DNA of 64,000 bases from an uncultured Sphingomonadaceae bacterium (GCA_947495985.1 CANMBD010000001.1:62001-126000); one strand, 5' to 3'; shown: positions 26,703 to 36,298, numbered from the stretch's first letter. Numbers and translations: made by a program. The notes: a model not told the origin generated them from the letters alone.

Positions 26703-27608
26703 TCAGGATTCCAGGCTTTGCAGGAAACCGTCAATTGCCGAGATCGCGGCCGGTTCATCCAGCATCGGGGCGTGACCGCGATCTGCAATCTCGACTGCGC
26801 TAATTGGTCCGGAATGGCGATCTTGCATTTCCGCCACAGTGGTCGGGGAGATTATATCTGTCAACGCACCATGAACGATCAAGGTGGGGATAGTGCTGAG
26901 TTGCTCCCATACCGGCCACAGGTCTGGTGGTACAGCGGTCTGTTCGTTGCCGCCAAGACCTTCGGAAATAGCGGGGTCATAAGCGAATTTTATCCGGCCG
27001 TCTAGCAGGGGCTGACAGGTGCGCTGTGCGAAACCGAGCCAATCCTGTTCATCATAACCGCGCATCACGTCACCATGCACCTTCCGGCAATGATCGGCGG
27101 CTTGCTGCCAGCTATCGAAAGGAGTGAGCGCGCCGACATAGCTCTGGATACGGTCCAGACCATCCTGTTCCACGACTGGTCCGATATCGTTGAGGATGAG
27201 GCTGGTGAAACGCCGCGGTTCGGTGGCAGCCATCATCATCGCCATGAGACCGCCCATGGATGTACCGATGAGGCCGATTTGATCAAGCTGCAGACTGTCT
27301 AGCAGTGCCATCATATCGACAACATAGGTGGCCGGTATGTAATTGACCGGATCCGGGTCATAGTCTGATCTCCCGCGACCGCGTTGGTCGGGAACGATCA
27401 GGCGATATTTTCCGCCCAGATGCGCTGTCAGGCCTTCAAAATCGGCGCTGTTGCGGGTCAGCCCGTGCATCAGCAACAAGGGCGGCCCGTCGCTCTCGTA
27501 AATGCGTGCGTAAAGCGTCAGCCGATCATCACCGCTGCGGTAGAAATGATCCCGATAGGTAGGCGGATCACCTTGTTCGTGATCCGCCTGTGGAGAGTTG
27601 TTCGCCAC
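26703..27608 (-). CDS. Alpha/beta-fold hydrolase
   Basis: A 301-residue alpha/beta hydrolase with a full triad: nucleophile Ser117 in GTSMGG, Asp251 in GALTDIISP and His279 in DRGHAP. LMHGLTRNSADFEG supplies the oxyanion His-Gly region. No signal peptide, so cytoplasmic. It lies 11 bases after the TonB receptor and directly abuts the MFS gene. Likely an esterase or C-C/lactone hydrolase that processes the compound taken up by the operon; substrate class cannot be assigned. Confidence 0.87.
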   Translation of the reverse strand: MANNSPQADHEQGDPPTYRDHFYRSGDDRLTLYARIYESDGPPLLLMHGLTRNSADFEGLTAHLGGKYRLIVPDQRGRGRSDYDPDPVNYIPATYVVDMMALLDSLQLDQIGLIGTSMGGLMAMMMAATEPRRFTSLILNDIGPVVEQDGLDRIQSYVGALTPFDSWQQAADHCRKVHGDVMRGYDEQDWLGFAQRTCQPLLDGRIKFAYDPAISEGLGGNEQTAVPPDLWPVWEQLSTIPTLIVHGALTDIISPTTVAEMQDRHSGPISAVEIADRGHAPMLDEPAAISAIDGFLQSLES

Positions 27609-27619
27609 GTCCGGCCAGC

Positions 27620-29959
27620 TTAAAACTTGATTTCGCCAGTGACGAAAACGCGCCGAGGGTCACCGAAGAATGCCGTCAGGGTCCCCTCCAAACCCAAGGT
27701 TGAGACAAAGGGTGCCCCGTTTTGTCCGCCTGCAACGAAATTATATCCGGCCACTTTATACCGTTTGTCGAACAGGTTTTTGCCATGGACGCCAATCGAG
27801 AACAGATCGCTGTCATCGGTGTAAACCAGGCTGGCATCGACCAGTGAAAAACCATCCTGATCGAGGAACGGATTGGGCGATTCAAACTGGCTGGCATCAC
27901 TGCGGAAGGATATCGAACTGATCAGGTCGAGCATCCCGCTTGCCACCGGTACGCCCAGGTTAAAGGACATGCTGCCGGTCCAGTCCGGTGTGTTCTGGAA
28001 CACGCGCTCGTCCGCGACGTCATTGCCAAGATTGTCGATAAACGTGTTGAAACTGGCATCGAGATAGCCGAGCGACCAGCTGACATTGAAACGGCTGCCC
28101 GGTCCGGCAAAATCTTTACCGACCAGTGCGCGGCCTTCAAATTCGAAGCCGTTGACATCAGCGCTGGCGGCGTTGGAGGTGATACCTGCAAAACTGTCAT
28201 TGGTACCGTCTCCATCGGTATCGAAACCAACCGAGCCGGGTATCTGGACGTCGGAATAATCGCCCTTGAACAGCGCGACGCTGACATTCAGGCGATTGTC
28301 GAGCAGAGACCCCTTCCAGCCCAGCTCATAACTGTCGACCGTTTCCGGATCAAATTGCAGGAAGTCGAAAACCTCATCGGCGGAAATTGTGCCATCCTGA
28401 TCGAAATCGGGTGTCGCACTGCTCTGACCGCGTGGGTCAAACCCGCCGCCTTTGAAGCCGCGTGAATAGGTGAAATAGAAATTGTGGTTTTCATCCGGTT
28501 TCCAGCTGATTGAGGTACGCGGGGTGAATTCCTTGAACGTGTCGCTCCCTTCAAAATCGGACGTCACGGCAAAAGGAACACCCGCCCCGCCGAACTGGTC
28601 GGAAAAGCCGTTCACAAATGACGTGCGCAAAATCCGCGAGCTACGCTTGTCATTGGTATAGCGGCCACCCACAGACAGGCTGAGATGGTCGGAAATATCA
28701 TAGGTAAAATCGCCGAAAATCGACCATGTCTCGGTATCGACATCGCCAAGGGTCTGGGCATTGAGGCCTGGCAAACCAACAAACGGCAAGGCACCGGTCG
28801 TCGCGAGCAGCACGTCGAACACGTTAAATGCGTTGGCGTCGAGATAATATGCGCCCAAGACGCCGTTCAGATTGTCGCTCTCATACAGGATCTGGAATTC
28901 CTGACTGAACTGGTCATTCTCATAGATAACCGGAACGTCCAGATCTTCGGACGGCAGGCTGTCAAAGTCGATATTGGAGGAAGATTTATCCTCGCGATAA
29001 GCGGTGATGCTTTTTAGCGTGATATTGTCCGATACCGGCGCTTCGATCAGCAGCGATCCGCCATAAGCTTCGACCAATTGCTCGGGAACGGTCAAACCGG
29101 CCCGCGTATCAAAGACATCATCAAGAACCGGTGCGCCGGTCAGCAGGCTGGGGATCAGCCGGTGGCCCTGACGCGGGTCGCTTTCGTCGCGGATATAGTC
29201 GCCGGACAGGCGTACGAAAAATCCGTTGTCATCATATTCGATGCTGCCGCGCGCCGCCCAAACGTCCTTGTTGTAATTTTCAACGCCGGGCTGCACCAGA
29301 TTGTCGCCAAAGCCGCCGCGGCTGAGCCGTGCGCCGCTGGCACCGATGCGCAGGCTGTCGGTAATCGGGGTAGAAGCGGTGACAATCAGATCGGCCTGAT
29401 CATAGGAGCCATAGGTGCCCCTGATCTTGACCGACGTATCGTCGGGCAGGCGGCGTGAGACATATTTGATCGCACCACCAATGGTGTTGCGGCCATATAA
29501 TGTGCCCTGCGGCCCGCGCAGCACTTCAATCCGTTCGACATCGTAAATGTCCAGAACAGCGGCTTGCGGCCGGTTGAGATAGACATCATCAACATAGAGG
29601 CCCACGCCTGCTTCAAAACCGGCAACTGGATCTTGCTGACCCACGCCGCGGATGAAGGCGGTCAATGTGGTGTTGGTACCGCGTGATACTTCCAATGTCA
29701 GGTTGGGGATTTCCTGACCGATCTCGGTGATATCCTGTACGCCCGAAGCGACCAGATCATCCCCGCTAATGGCCGTGATAGAGAGGGGCACATCGACCAG
29801 ACGCTCTTCACGGCGGCGTGCGGTAACAACAATGACCCCGTCACCGGTATCCTGGCTGGCCGCTTCCGCCTGCTGCGCGTGGGCGGCTGTCGGAACCAGC
29901 ATTGCCGTCGCCAAACCGGACACTAAGGCTGCATAACTGACGCTGTGTTGAAATCTCAT
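27620..29959 (-). CDS. TonB-dependent outer-membrane receptor of a catabolic operon
   Basis: A 779-residue receptor. After a signal peptide (cleavage after AHAQ near residue 29) it has an IVVTARRREE TonB box, a plug domain with PLSITAISG, DITEIGQEIPNLTLE, FIRGVGQQDP and RIEVLRGPQGTLYGRNTIGGAI, and a barrel ending in EIKF. It is the common sphingomonad xenobiotic/terpenoid receptor form, different from the receptor at 6.4 kb. The ATG at 29959 has the strong AGGAGG eight bases before it, so the upstream in-frame ATG at 29980 is not used. Divergent from the TetR gene and first in the operon with hydrolase and MFS. Confidence 0.9.
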   Translation of the reverse strand: MRFQHSVSYAALVSGLATAMLVPTAAHAQQAEAASQDTGDGVIVVTARRREERLVDVPLSITAISGDDLVASGVQDITEIGQEIPNLTLEVSRGTNTTLTAFIRGVGQQDPVAGFEAGVGLYVDDVYLNRPQAAVLDIYDVERIEVLRGPQGTLYGRNTIGGAIKYVSRRLPDDTSVKIRGTYGSYDQADLIVTASTPITDSLRIGASGARLSRGGFGDNLVQPGVENYNKDVWAARGSIEYDDNGFFVRLSGDYIRDESDPRQGHRLIPSLLTGAPVLDDVFDTRAGLTVPEQLVEAYGGSLLIEAPVSDNITLKSITAYREDKSSSNIDFDSLPSEDLDVPVIYENDQFSQEFQILYESDNLNGVLGAYYLDANAFNVFDVLLATTGALPFVGLPGLNAQTLGDVDTETWSIFGDFTYDISDHLSLSVGGRYTNDKRSSRILRTSFVNGFSDQFGGAGVPFAVTSDFEGSDTFKEFTPRTSISWKPDENHNFYFTYSRGFKGGGFDPRGQSSATPDFDQDGTISADEVFDFLQFDPETVDSYELGWKGSLLDNRLNVSVALFKGDYSDVQIPGSVGFDTDGDGTNDSFAGITSNAASADVNGFEFEGRALVGKDFAGPGSRFNVSWSLGYLDASFNTFIDNLGNDVADERVFQNTPDWTGSMSFNLGVPVASGMLDLISSISFRSDASQFESPNPFLDQDGFSLVDASLVYTDDSDLFSIGVHGKNLFDKRYKVAGYNFVAGGQNGAPFVSTLGLEGTLTAFFGDPRRVFVTGEIKF

Positions 29960-30087
29960 GGGGAACCTCCTCCTAAACATTTTTTAGCCTGGCATTTCCA
30001 GATCGTTGCATTGCCTTTACTGAAACATGAACCACCTTTCAACTATGAAATTTGCCAATCCCGCAAAATGCCGTTAGCCGTGACTTC

Positions 30088-30708
30088 ATGGCCACAGAAT
30101 ATTCCGATCATGTCGAATCGAAAGACAAGCAACCCCGCACCGCACGGGGTTTGAAGACCAAACGAAAATTACTGGATGCTGCGGCGCTGGAATTTGGTGA
30201 AAAAGGCTTTCACGAAGCCTCGATTACCGGAATTACCCAACGGGCCGGAACCGCTTTGGGCAGTTTCTATACCTATTTCGATTCGAAGGATGAATTGTTC
30301 AGCGCACTGGTGAAAGACATGAGCGCACGGGTCAAAACCCACGCCGCCAGTGCGATGACCGAATGGCAGGATGCGCTGGAGCGGGAAAAACTGGCGCTGG
30401 AAGCATTTATGAGCTTCGCCCGCGAGCATAAGGAAATTTACCGGATCATCGACGAAGCGGAATTTGTCGATCCTGCAAGCTATCGATCTCATTATGAGGA
30501 AACAGCCGCGCGCATTGCCGAGCGATTGCAGGAAGGCAGCAAGGCGGGTGATTTGCGCGATGATATGGATGAGGCCCATGCTTGGGCGATCATGGGCATG
30601 AATGTCTTTCTGGGGCTGCGCTATGGCATCTGGACGGAGGATAAATCCCCGGCGGAGGTGGCGGCAATCGCAAACGACATTCTAACCAAAGGCATTGCGA
30701 GCGCTTAG
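30088..30708 (+). CDS. TetR/AcrR-family transcriptional regulator
   Basis: A 206-residue TetR regulator with the N-terminal helix-turn-helix (KRKLLDAAALEFGEKGF, then ITGITQRAGTALGSFYTYFDSKDELF). The C-terminal ligand domain is typical in size. An ATG at 30088 is used; a TTG at 30052 in frame is possible. The intergenic region to the divergent TonB receptor is 128 bases and contains TGAAA at 30021 with TTTCA at 30037, a weak inverted pair that could be part of an operator. Expected to repress the receptor-hydrolase-MFS operon in absence of its ligand. Confidence 0.87.
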   Translation: MATEYSDHVESKDKQPRTARGLKTKRKLLDAAALEFGEKGFHEASITGITQRAGTALGSFYTYFDSKDELFSALVKDMSARVKTHAASAMTEWQDALEREKLALEAFMSFAREHKEIYRIIDEAEFVDPASYRSHYEETAARIAERLQEGSKAGDLRDDMDEAHAWAIMGMNVFLGLRYGIWTEDKSPAEVAAIANDILTKGIASA

Positions 30709-30765
30709 GATCTCGAAAAGCGGCCAGATGATGACAGGTGCATATTTTCGCACTAGCCTTGCCTG

Positions 30766-31407
30766 ATGGCTCAACCGACGCTTCAGATTCATGGCACGAT
30801 AATCTCGACCTATAGCCGCATTGTTCAGACTGTGGCGGAAGAGGCCGGGATTAGCTGGAGCATCACCGCCACTCCGGCCGGCAGCCCGGAAAACAGGCGG
30901 CGCCATCCGTTTCGCAAGGTCCCCACGGTCGAGATTGACGGGCTAAACCTCTATGAGAGCGTCGCGATCTGCCAATATATTGATAACGTCCACAATGGCG
31001 GCGCGCTGCAGCCGGATGACCATGCCGCGCGGGCGGAAATGGATCGCTGGATATCGGTGGCGAATAATTATCTGTTTCCGGTTGCTGAACACGGTCTTTT
31101 AATGCCGCGGCTGGCGCACAGATTTCTGAAGACGCCATTGCGATCAGATGTGATCGAGGCGGCCTTGCCGGAAATCGCGGAGCATCTCGGTGTCATCTGC
31201 CAGCGCGTGGAGGAAGCTCCCTATTTTGCAGGAGCGGAATTTTCGCTGGCGGATATTTTCATCTATTGCATCTTGCGGCCCGTCCAGATGACGTCAGAAG
31301 GAGACAATCTTATCGGTCAGCTTTTGCCCTTACGGCACTGGCTCAACAAAATCGGCAAGCGGCCCAGTCTGGTTGCCACGCGATGGGAGACGGAAAGGGA
31401 ACCATAA
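30766..31407 (+). CDS. Glutathione S-transferase family protein
   Basis: A 213-residue GST. The thioredoxin-fold N-terminal domain shows ISTYSRIVQ with a Ser/Tyr-type catalytic position near residue 14-17, the cis-Pro segment KVPTVEIDG and the gamma-glutamyl-binding LYESVAI. The C-terminal helical domain contains FSLADIFIYCIL with the capping Asp. It probably conjugates or isomerises a hydrophobic compound with glutathione. It lies 57 bases after the TetR gene and could share its transcript. Confidence 0.85.
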   Translation: MAQPTLQIHGTIISTYSRIVQTVAEEAGISWSITATPAGSPENRRRHPFRKVPTVEIDGLNLYESVAICQYIDNVHNGGALQPDDHAARAEMDRWISVANNYLFPVAEHGLLMPRLAHRFLKTPLRSDVIEAALPEIAEHLGVICQRVEEAPYFAGAEFSLADIFIYCILRPVQMTSEGDNLIGQLLPLRHWLNKIGKRPSLVATRWETEREP

Positions 31408-31550
31408 AATCCTGTCCTACAGGCGCCGAAACATGATAGTCGGACTTAGTTGCTGCTGAAATAGGAAAATTTCATAATTATCCTTATTTATCATATGATT
31501 GTTATTTTCTTCTAATTATTTTTCTCGAGGTCCAGTCACCCCAAAAGGAC

Positions 31551-31568
31551 ATTGTAAACATTGTAAAC
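31551..31568. repeat. Two exact tandem copies of ATTGTAAAC upstream of the DUF6445-like gene
   Basis: ATTGTAAAC occurs at 31551-31559 and again at 31560-31568 without spacer, followed by a degenerate third copy (TTCGTAACA). It lies 30 bases before the start codon in an AT-rich leader and may be a regulator-binding direct repeat or a leader element. Confidence 0.5.
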
Positions 31569-31597
31569 TTCGTAACAAAATTACAAAGGCCAAATTG

Positions 31598-32224
31598 ATG
31601 CTGCCATCACTGCTGATCATTGATGACTTTCTGTCCGATCCACTGGCTGCGCGTCAGGCGGCCTTGGCGCTGGACTATGATGCCGCTTTCAAGCGCGGCA
31701 ATTACCCCGGATATATTTCCACAACGCCGCTGGATATCCAGGGATTGGATGACCGCGTCTCAAAGATAATTGGTGCACCGGTAAAAGCTGCCGGTGGAAC
31801 GAGCCACGGCCATTGCCGGATCACCCTGAAAGGCGACAAGGGGCGCAGCGGCGTACATATTGATCCGGCTTTCTATTCCGGCATTCTATATCTGTCCCTG
31901 CCGGAGCATTGCAAAGGCGGCACCGAGTTTTTTCGCCACAAACGCACCGGGCTGGAACGCGTGCCAAGTGATCCACTTGCCATTACCAAGGCGGGCTATG
32001 CGGATATCAACGCTCTGATCGAAGATGTCGTAAACCGCGACACGCGAAATAAAGCGAGATGGGAGCGAGCCATGCTGGTCCCGATGCGTTTCAATCGACT
32101 GATCCTCTTCAGTCCCTGGCTGTTCCACAATAGCGGTGCGGCTTTCGGAACATCGCCCGAAACCGGCCGGCTGGTGCATTTGATGTTCTTTGCCAAAGCC
32201 AAAACTTCGTCTACAAAGCCTTGA
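31598..32224 (+). CDS. DUF6445-like protein, possible 2-oxoglutarate/iron-type oxygenase fold
   Basis: A 208-residue protein that I take to be in the DUF6445 family found in sphingomonads near tryptophan halogenases. Residues carrying possible metal ligands are visible: GVHIDPAFYSG (His-x-Asp) and a later LFHNSG His, arranged as in a double-stranded beta-helix oxygenase. ILYLSLP, GGTEFFRHKRTG and RFNRLILFSPWLFHNS resemble that fold. The activity is unknown. The ATG at 31598 is chosen; the frame stays open for 33 codons upstream but that part lacks protein-like character. It is 17 bases from the next gene. Confidence 0.7.
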   Translation: MLPSLLIIDDFLSDPLAARQAALALDYDAAFKRGNYPGYISTTPLDIQGLDDRVSKIIGAPVKAAGGTSHGHCRITLKGDKGRSGVHIDPAFYSGILYLSLPEHCKGGTEFFRHKRTGLERVPSDPLAITKAGYADINALIEDVVNRDTRNKARWERAMLVPMRFNRLILFSPWLFHNSGAAFGTSPETGRLVHLMFFAKAKTSSTKP

Positions 32225-32241
32225 TTTTAGGAGAAAGCCCC

Positions 32242-33192
32242 ATGGAAAATATCGTAACCAAGACAATCTCACTAGCGCTTCTGGCCGCATCTCCATTGGC
32301 GTTGACGGCTTGTGCCGAGACCAATGCGCAAGAAACGGATCGCTTCGCGAAGGTCGAGATCAAGACCGAGCAGCTTGGCGATGGTATCGCAGTGCTCTTT
32401 GGGGCAGGCGGCAATATTGGTGTATCCTATGGGCCCGATGGCACGGTGTTGATTGACGACCAGTTCGCGCCATTGACGCCGAAAATTCAGGCGGCGGTTG
32501 CAGCCTTGGGCGCAGAGCCGGTCAAATATCTGATCAACACCCACTGGCACTATGACCATAGTGGCGGGAACGAGAATTTTGGCAAGGCCGGCGCGCTCAT
32601 TATGGCACATGATAATGTTCGTGAGCGGATGGAGGGCAAGCAAACCAGCGGGAACGGTAATGATCCTGCGTCTCCCAAAGAGGCACTGCCGGTCGTTACC
32701 TATCATGATGGCGTCAAGCTGCACCTTAATGGTGACGAGGTGCATGTGAAGCACATGGCGCACGCGCATACGGATGGAGACAGCATCGTGTTCTGGAAAA
32801 ACGCCAATGTCCTGCACATGGGCGATCTTTATTTTAACCAGGTGACGCTGCCGTTCATCGACATTAACAGCGGCGGTAATGCACAGGGCGTATTGGCGGC
32901 GGCTGAAAAAGCACTGACCATGGTGAATGACGAAACCAAAATCATTCCAGGGCACGGCCCGATGGCGACCAAGGCTGATCTGACGGGTTATCGCGATATG
33001 CTGAAAAGCGTTATCGGATCGGTCGAAAAAGCGCGTGGTGAGGGCAAGACGTTGGAACAGATTCAGGCGATGAAGCCTGCCGCTCAGTGGGACACCAATA
33101 AAGACGCGTTCATCAAGGGTGACGCATTTGTTGAGGCTGTGTTCAAAAGTTTGGAAATGCCGGCCCATGGAAAGGGCGACCATAAACACTAA
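32242..33192 (+). CDS. Metallo-beta-lactamase-fold hydrolase, predicted lipoprotein
   Basis: A 316-residue enzyme with a lipoprotein signal (PLALTAC, lipidated Cys24) and a complete MBL zinc site: HWHYDH (His101, His103, Asp105, His106), HMAHAHTDGDS, an Asp in HMGDLYF and the C-terminal His in IPGHGPM. It is the SoxH/quinoprotein-relay-like, periplasmic form of the fold, not obviously a beta-lactamase. GGAG lies eight bases before ATG 32242. Downstream of and probably cotranscribed with the DUF6445-like gene. Substrate unknown. Confidence 0.85.
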   Translation: MENIVTKTISLALLAASPLALTACAETNAQETDRFAKVEIKTEQLGDGIAVLFGAGGNIGVSYGPDGTVLIDDQFAPLTPKIQAAVAALGAEPVKYLINTHWHYDHSGGNENFGKAGALIMAHDNVRERMEGKQTSGNGNDPASPKEALPVVTYHDGVKLHLNGDEVHVKHMAHAHTDGDSIVFWKNANVLHMGDLYFNQVTLPFIDINSGGNAQGVLAAAEKALTMVNDETKIIPGHGPMATKADLTGYRDMLKSVIGSVEKARGEGKTLEQIQAMKPAAQWDTNKDAFIKGDAFVEAVFKSLEMPAHGKGDHKH

Positions 33193-33208
33193 GCATCTGT
33201 GTTAAATA

Positions 33209-35563
33209 TTACGGCGTCGCGCGCTCAATTTCCTTGCGGAGGGAGATGATCAGTGGACCAATTTTGGTCAGCCGCTGTTCCTCTTCATCAATGATTGCAC
33301 GGAACAATGTCTTTTTGAATGCCAGCGTCTTTTCCGCGTCAGGGCGCTTCGCTTCGGGGAGGGTCGAGAGAAGGATATCAGTCATCCGCTCGGCGCCGTG
33401 GAGCCGGCCCCAGAGATAATCATTCTCGCGATAGTTCCTGCTAAAAAATGCGCCAAAGTTATTGAACTCAATGCCTTTTAATGTTGCTGCAACGCCGCCC
33501 TGACGGATCGATTTTGCATCTTCAGGGGAAATGCGGTCCACCTTGATCGGGTCAAATTCGTCGAGACCTTCGCCTTGCAGCAGGGGCAGGGTGGCGACGT
33601 CGTAAAACGGGAAGCCGAGAAAGGCGAGCAGCATGGATCGGCGCTCCGGCTTGGGCAGTCCCGCCATCGCTTCGGCAAGCTTGGCATCGACCAAAGCATC
33701 GGCGGAGACGAGATCACGGGCCTTGGCCAGACTGTCGAGCATTGCGGCCGGTGCATGCTCGGCATTCTTGGCCAGTGCCACAAAGTTATCGCCCAGATAT
33801 TCAATCGTCTCGCGCTCAATATACAAGGACAGGCAGTCATATATGACATCATGCATTTGCTCGATCACCGCATAGTCATCGGGATGCGCGCTATCGAGAT
33901 CTTCGGCAAAACGCCGGGCCAGAAACCGCAGCCGGCGGATGCGATAACCCAGATCATGCTGCCGGAAGAAATCGGCGGCGAGCTTTGACGGACCAGCACC
34001 GCCTTTTTTGGCGATATTCTCAAAGCCGCGCTCCCGCAGTTCCGCCCACAGCGCCTCGCGCAATGCATGGTGGTTATGGACATTGGAATCAGCCTTCGCC
34101 CGCCTCACTGTATGGGCAATGTCCTCAAGCACAGTCGCGAGCTTAAGATGGCCATAGGCGCTATAGGAAAAGCCTGCGAGTTTACCGGCTTTGTCCCGCG
34201 ACTTGCGCCGCCATGCAGCAAGCCGGGCCGCCGTCGGTTTGTCCAGAAACAGCGTACGGCCGAAAATGGCTTCGACATTCTGCTCGACCTCTCCGCGCAG
34301 ATTATCGGTAATTTGCCGCATCTGGATAATCCGGTTCGACCGCCGCGATATGTCATCAAGATTGTCGCGGATCGGTTGCTCTCGCGGAATATTGGATATC
34401 GCCCCGAATATGGTCGAGAAGAAGCCGGGGAGGTTTTCGTCCTCGGCCTCCTGCGCTGCCTGAAGCCGTTGCAGCGCCCGGTCGCTTTTGGCGACATCCA
34501 GGTCCGGTCTTGGGTCGATATAGACAAAACGCCGATCCACTTCCCGCTTCGCTGGCCGGTTTTTCAACGCTTCAATGGCCTGCGCAAATGGTGCGTTCGC
34601 CAAAACGGAACCATCAATCAGCACCGTATCATTGGCGGTGCCGGCCCGGCTTTGATTGGGCAATATCCGCCTTAGAAAACGTGACCTGTTGGTCCAGACC
34701 TGATCGCGGTCGGATAGAACATTGTCCAATTCTGTAACGGTGAACGGCGGGAAAGCGCCCGGAAAGCTGGCTGTTGCCCGGCCGGCAAAGACGAGTTCGG
34801 CGGGATCAGCGATATCGCCGCCCGGCTTGCCACGCGTGGAAAAACTGATGGTGATGCGATGTTCCATCTCCAGAGCCTCTGGCGGACTATGGAGTTGCAG
34901 CTTTTCCGGATGACCGACAAAGTCAGTCACTGTGACAAATAAATCAAGCGGTTGCCCCGGCGGTAGCAATTTGGGACCGCGCTTGGTCTTCTTCATGGTT
35001 GCCAGCGCGTCCATGATCAGGCCGGAGAATATCTTTCCGCCAAATGGAGGCGCAAACCAGCGTGCCCGGACGAAGCGGGACAGCTTCATTTTTACCTCTT
35101 CGCGCGCTTCCTTGGAAACCGTCTGTTCCACCGCGCCGCCTTTACGGCCAAGTGCCATCCAGGCAATCGGCTCTGCCCAGAATTTGGAGAAACGTGACAG
35201 GGGCCGCGCATCGGGATCCAGCAGCGTATCGACATCGGCTGTTTCCAGCCACATATCGGTCAGCGGTTCGAGAGATTCTCCTGATATGATGGCTTGCGAC
35301 AGGAATATGCCGTTAATCCCGCCCGCGCTGGCGCCTGCGATAATGTCGGGCAGCACCCGCAATTTGACGGTGCTTTCCTGCTCTATCCAATCCAATATGT
35401 CGTAATAGGTACCGCGACTGCAGCTATCGTTTTTCTGGCCGTCATGAAAATCCCGGCTGGCCTTGGCAAGCTTCCAGATTTCCTTGGTGATGCCATGCAT
35501 GTAAATGGCGAGGCTCACGCCGCCATAGCAGATCAGGGCCAGTCGGAGTTCTTTTTGCCGCAT
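33209..35563 (-). CDS. Large patatin-like phospholipase-family protein
   Basis: A 784-residue protein. The patatin oxyanion motif CYGGVSLAIYMHG lies at residues 12-24, the nucleophile Ser79 is in GASAGG, and the catalytic Asp is in the DGS triplet near residue 317. An unusually long C-terminal region (about 450 residues, helical, DUF3376-like) follows. Patatins hydrolyse acyl esters of phospholipids or lipids. There is no signal peptide, so it is intracellular unless membrane-recruited. Convergent with the MBL gene; no clear operon partner. Confidence 0.85.
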   Translation of the reverse strand: MRQKELRLALICYGGVSLAIYMHGITKEIWKLAKASRDFHDGQKNDSCSRGTYYDILDWIEQESTVKLRVLPDIIAGASAGGINGIFLSQAIISGESLEPLTDMWLETADVDTLLDPDARPLSRFSKFWAEPIAWMALGRKGGAVEQTVSKEAREEVKMKLSRFVRARWFAPPFGGKIFSGLIMDALATMKKTKRGPKLLPPGQPLDLFVTVTDFVGHPEKLQLHSPPEALEMEHRITISFSTRGKPGGDIADPAELVFAGRATASFPGAFPPFTVTELDNVLSDRDQVWTNRSRFLRRILPNQSRAGTANDTVLIDGSVLANAPFAQAIEALKNRPAKREVDRRFVYIDPRPDLDVAKSDRALQRLQAAQEAEDENLPGFFSTIFGAISNIPREQPIRDNLDDISRRSNRIIQMRQITDNLRGEVEQNVEAIFGRTLFLDKPTAARLAAWRRKSRDKAGKLAGFSYSAYGHLKLATVLEDIAHTVRRAKADSNVHNHHALREALWAELRERGFENIAKKGGAGPSKLAADFFRQHDLGYRIRRLRFLARRFAEDLDSAHPDDYAVIEQMHDVIYDCLSLYIERETIEYLGDNFVALAKNAEHAPAAMLDSLAKARDLVSADALVDAKLAEAMAGLPKPERRSMLLAFLGFPFYDVATLPLLQGEGLDEFDPIKVDRISPEDAKSIRQGGVAATLKGIEFNNFGAFFSRNYRENDYLWGRLHGAERMTDILLSTLPEAKRPDAEKTLAFKKTLFRAIIDEEEQRLTKIGPLIISLRKEIERATP

Positions 35564-35619
35564 GATTTTTCACTACAGGATGGCAGGGAGTGTGCAAGCG
35601 TGGAATTGGACCAATATCG

Positions 35620-36216
35620 CTAGACCGCCCAACGATAATGGCCTGTGATTGGCCACGCAAAGAGCCGGTCTTCTTCGCGGGTGCCCCGTCCGACATTGTG
35701 GATCAGCAGCGGGCGGCTTCGCAGTTTGCGATCCGAAACAATCCCGCAATGCGCAAGTCTGCCGTCAATAATGCTCGTGACGATATCGCCGGGGAGCCAG
35801 TCTTCAGGGTCTTTTGAAAATGGCTCGACCGCCCCTTGCCGTTTGAAGAAGGTACGCATGTTCGGGACGCGGCGATGGTCGATATTCCGATCAGTCGTCT
35901 TCAGACCCCAGATTTTGGGATAGGCCGAAAATGCCTTCTTCATGTCCAGATGGATGAGTTTTTGTAAATCCAGATCAAGGCCATCGCGATAGGCGCGAAT
36001 AATGACATCAGTGCACGCACCAGATTTGCGCGGAAAATCTCCGTTCGGATAGCCGATGCCGTGATAAGCTTGGCTGTAAACGGTCGTAATACCAACCTGG
36101 CCGCGCGCCGCCCGAACCAGTTTTTTCGCGCGATCCAGCGGTTTCGCCTTCAGTCGCGGGGGCAGAAGCAAGCTGACACCAGCTGCGGCAATGATTTGCC
36201 TTCGAGAAATTTTCAT
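35620..36216 (-). CDS. DUF1287 protein with a Tat-like signal
   Basis: A 198-residue DUF1287 protein (motifs VGITTVYSQAYHGIGYPNGDF, GACTDVIIRAYR and DIVTS...GRLAHCGIVSD). It has a twin-arginine-like signal, MKISRRQIIAAAGVSLLL, and a conserved Cys/His set that recalls NlpC/P60-type amidases or peptidases. The frame stays open to 36306, but the ATG at 36216 is preferred because the signal peptide then starts at residue 1, even though its SD is weak. Divergent from radA. Confidence 0.78.
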   Translation of the reverse strand: MKISRRQIIAAAGVSLLLPPRLKAKPLDRAKKLVRAARGQVGITTVYSQAYHGIGYPNGDFPRKSGACTDVIIRAYRDGLDLDLQKLIHLDMKKAFSAYPKIWGLKTTDRNIDHRRVPNMRTFFKRQGAVEPFSKDPEDWLPGDIVTSIIDGRLAHCGIVSDRKLRSRPLLIHNVGRGTREEDRLFAWPITGHYRWAV

Positions 36217-36298
36217 CCTGAAAACATGCATTTGGATGCGTGAATCCTGAATGAATGAAAAGGCTGGTGTTCCGTATTTGTTCTGATAGATAGCTCTT

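Noticed and set aside
32242..33192. Beta-lactamase resistance gene
   Set aside because: The fold is metallo-beta-lactamase, but the gene is a lipoprotein with a generic MBL layout; nothing points to antibiotic hydrolysis.
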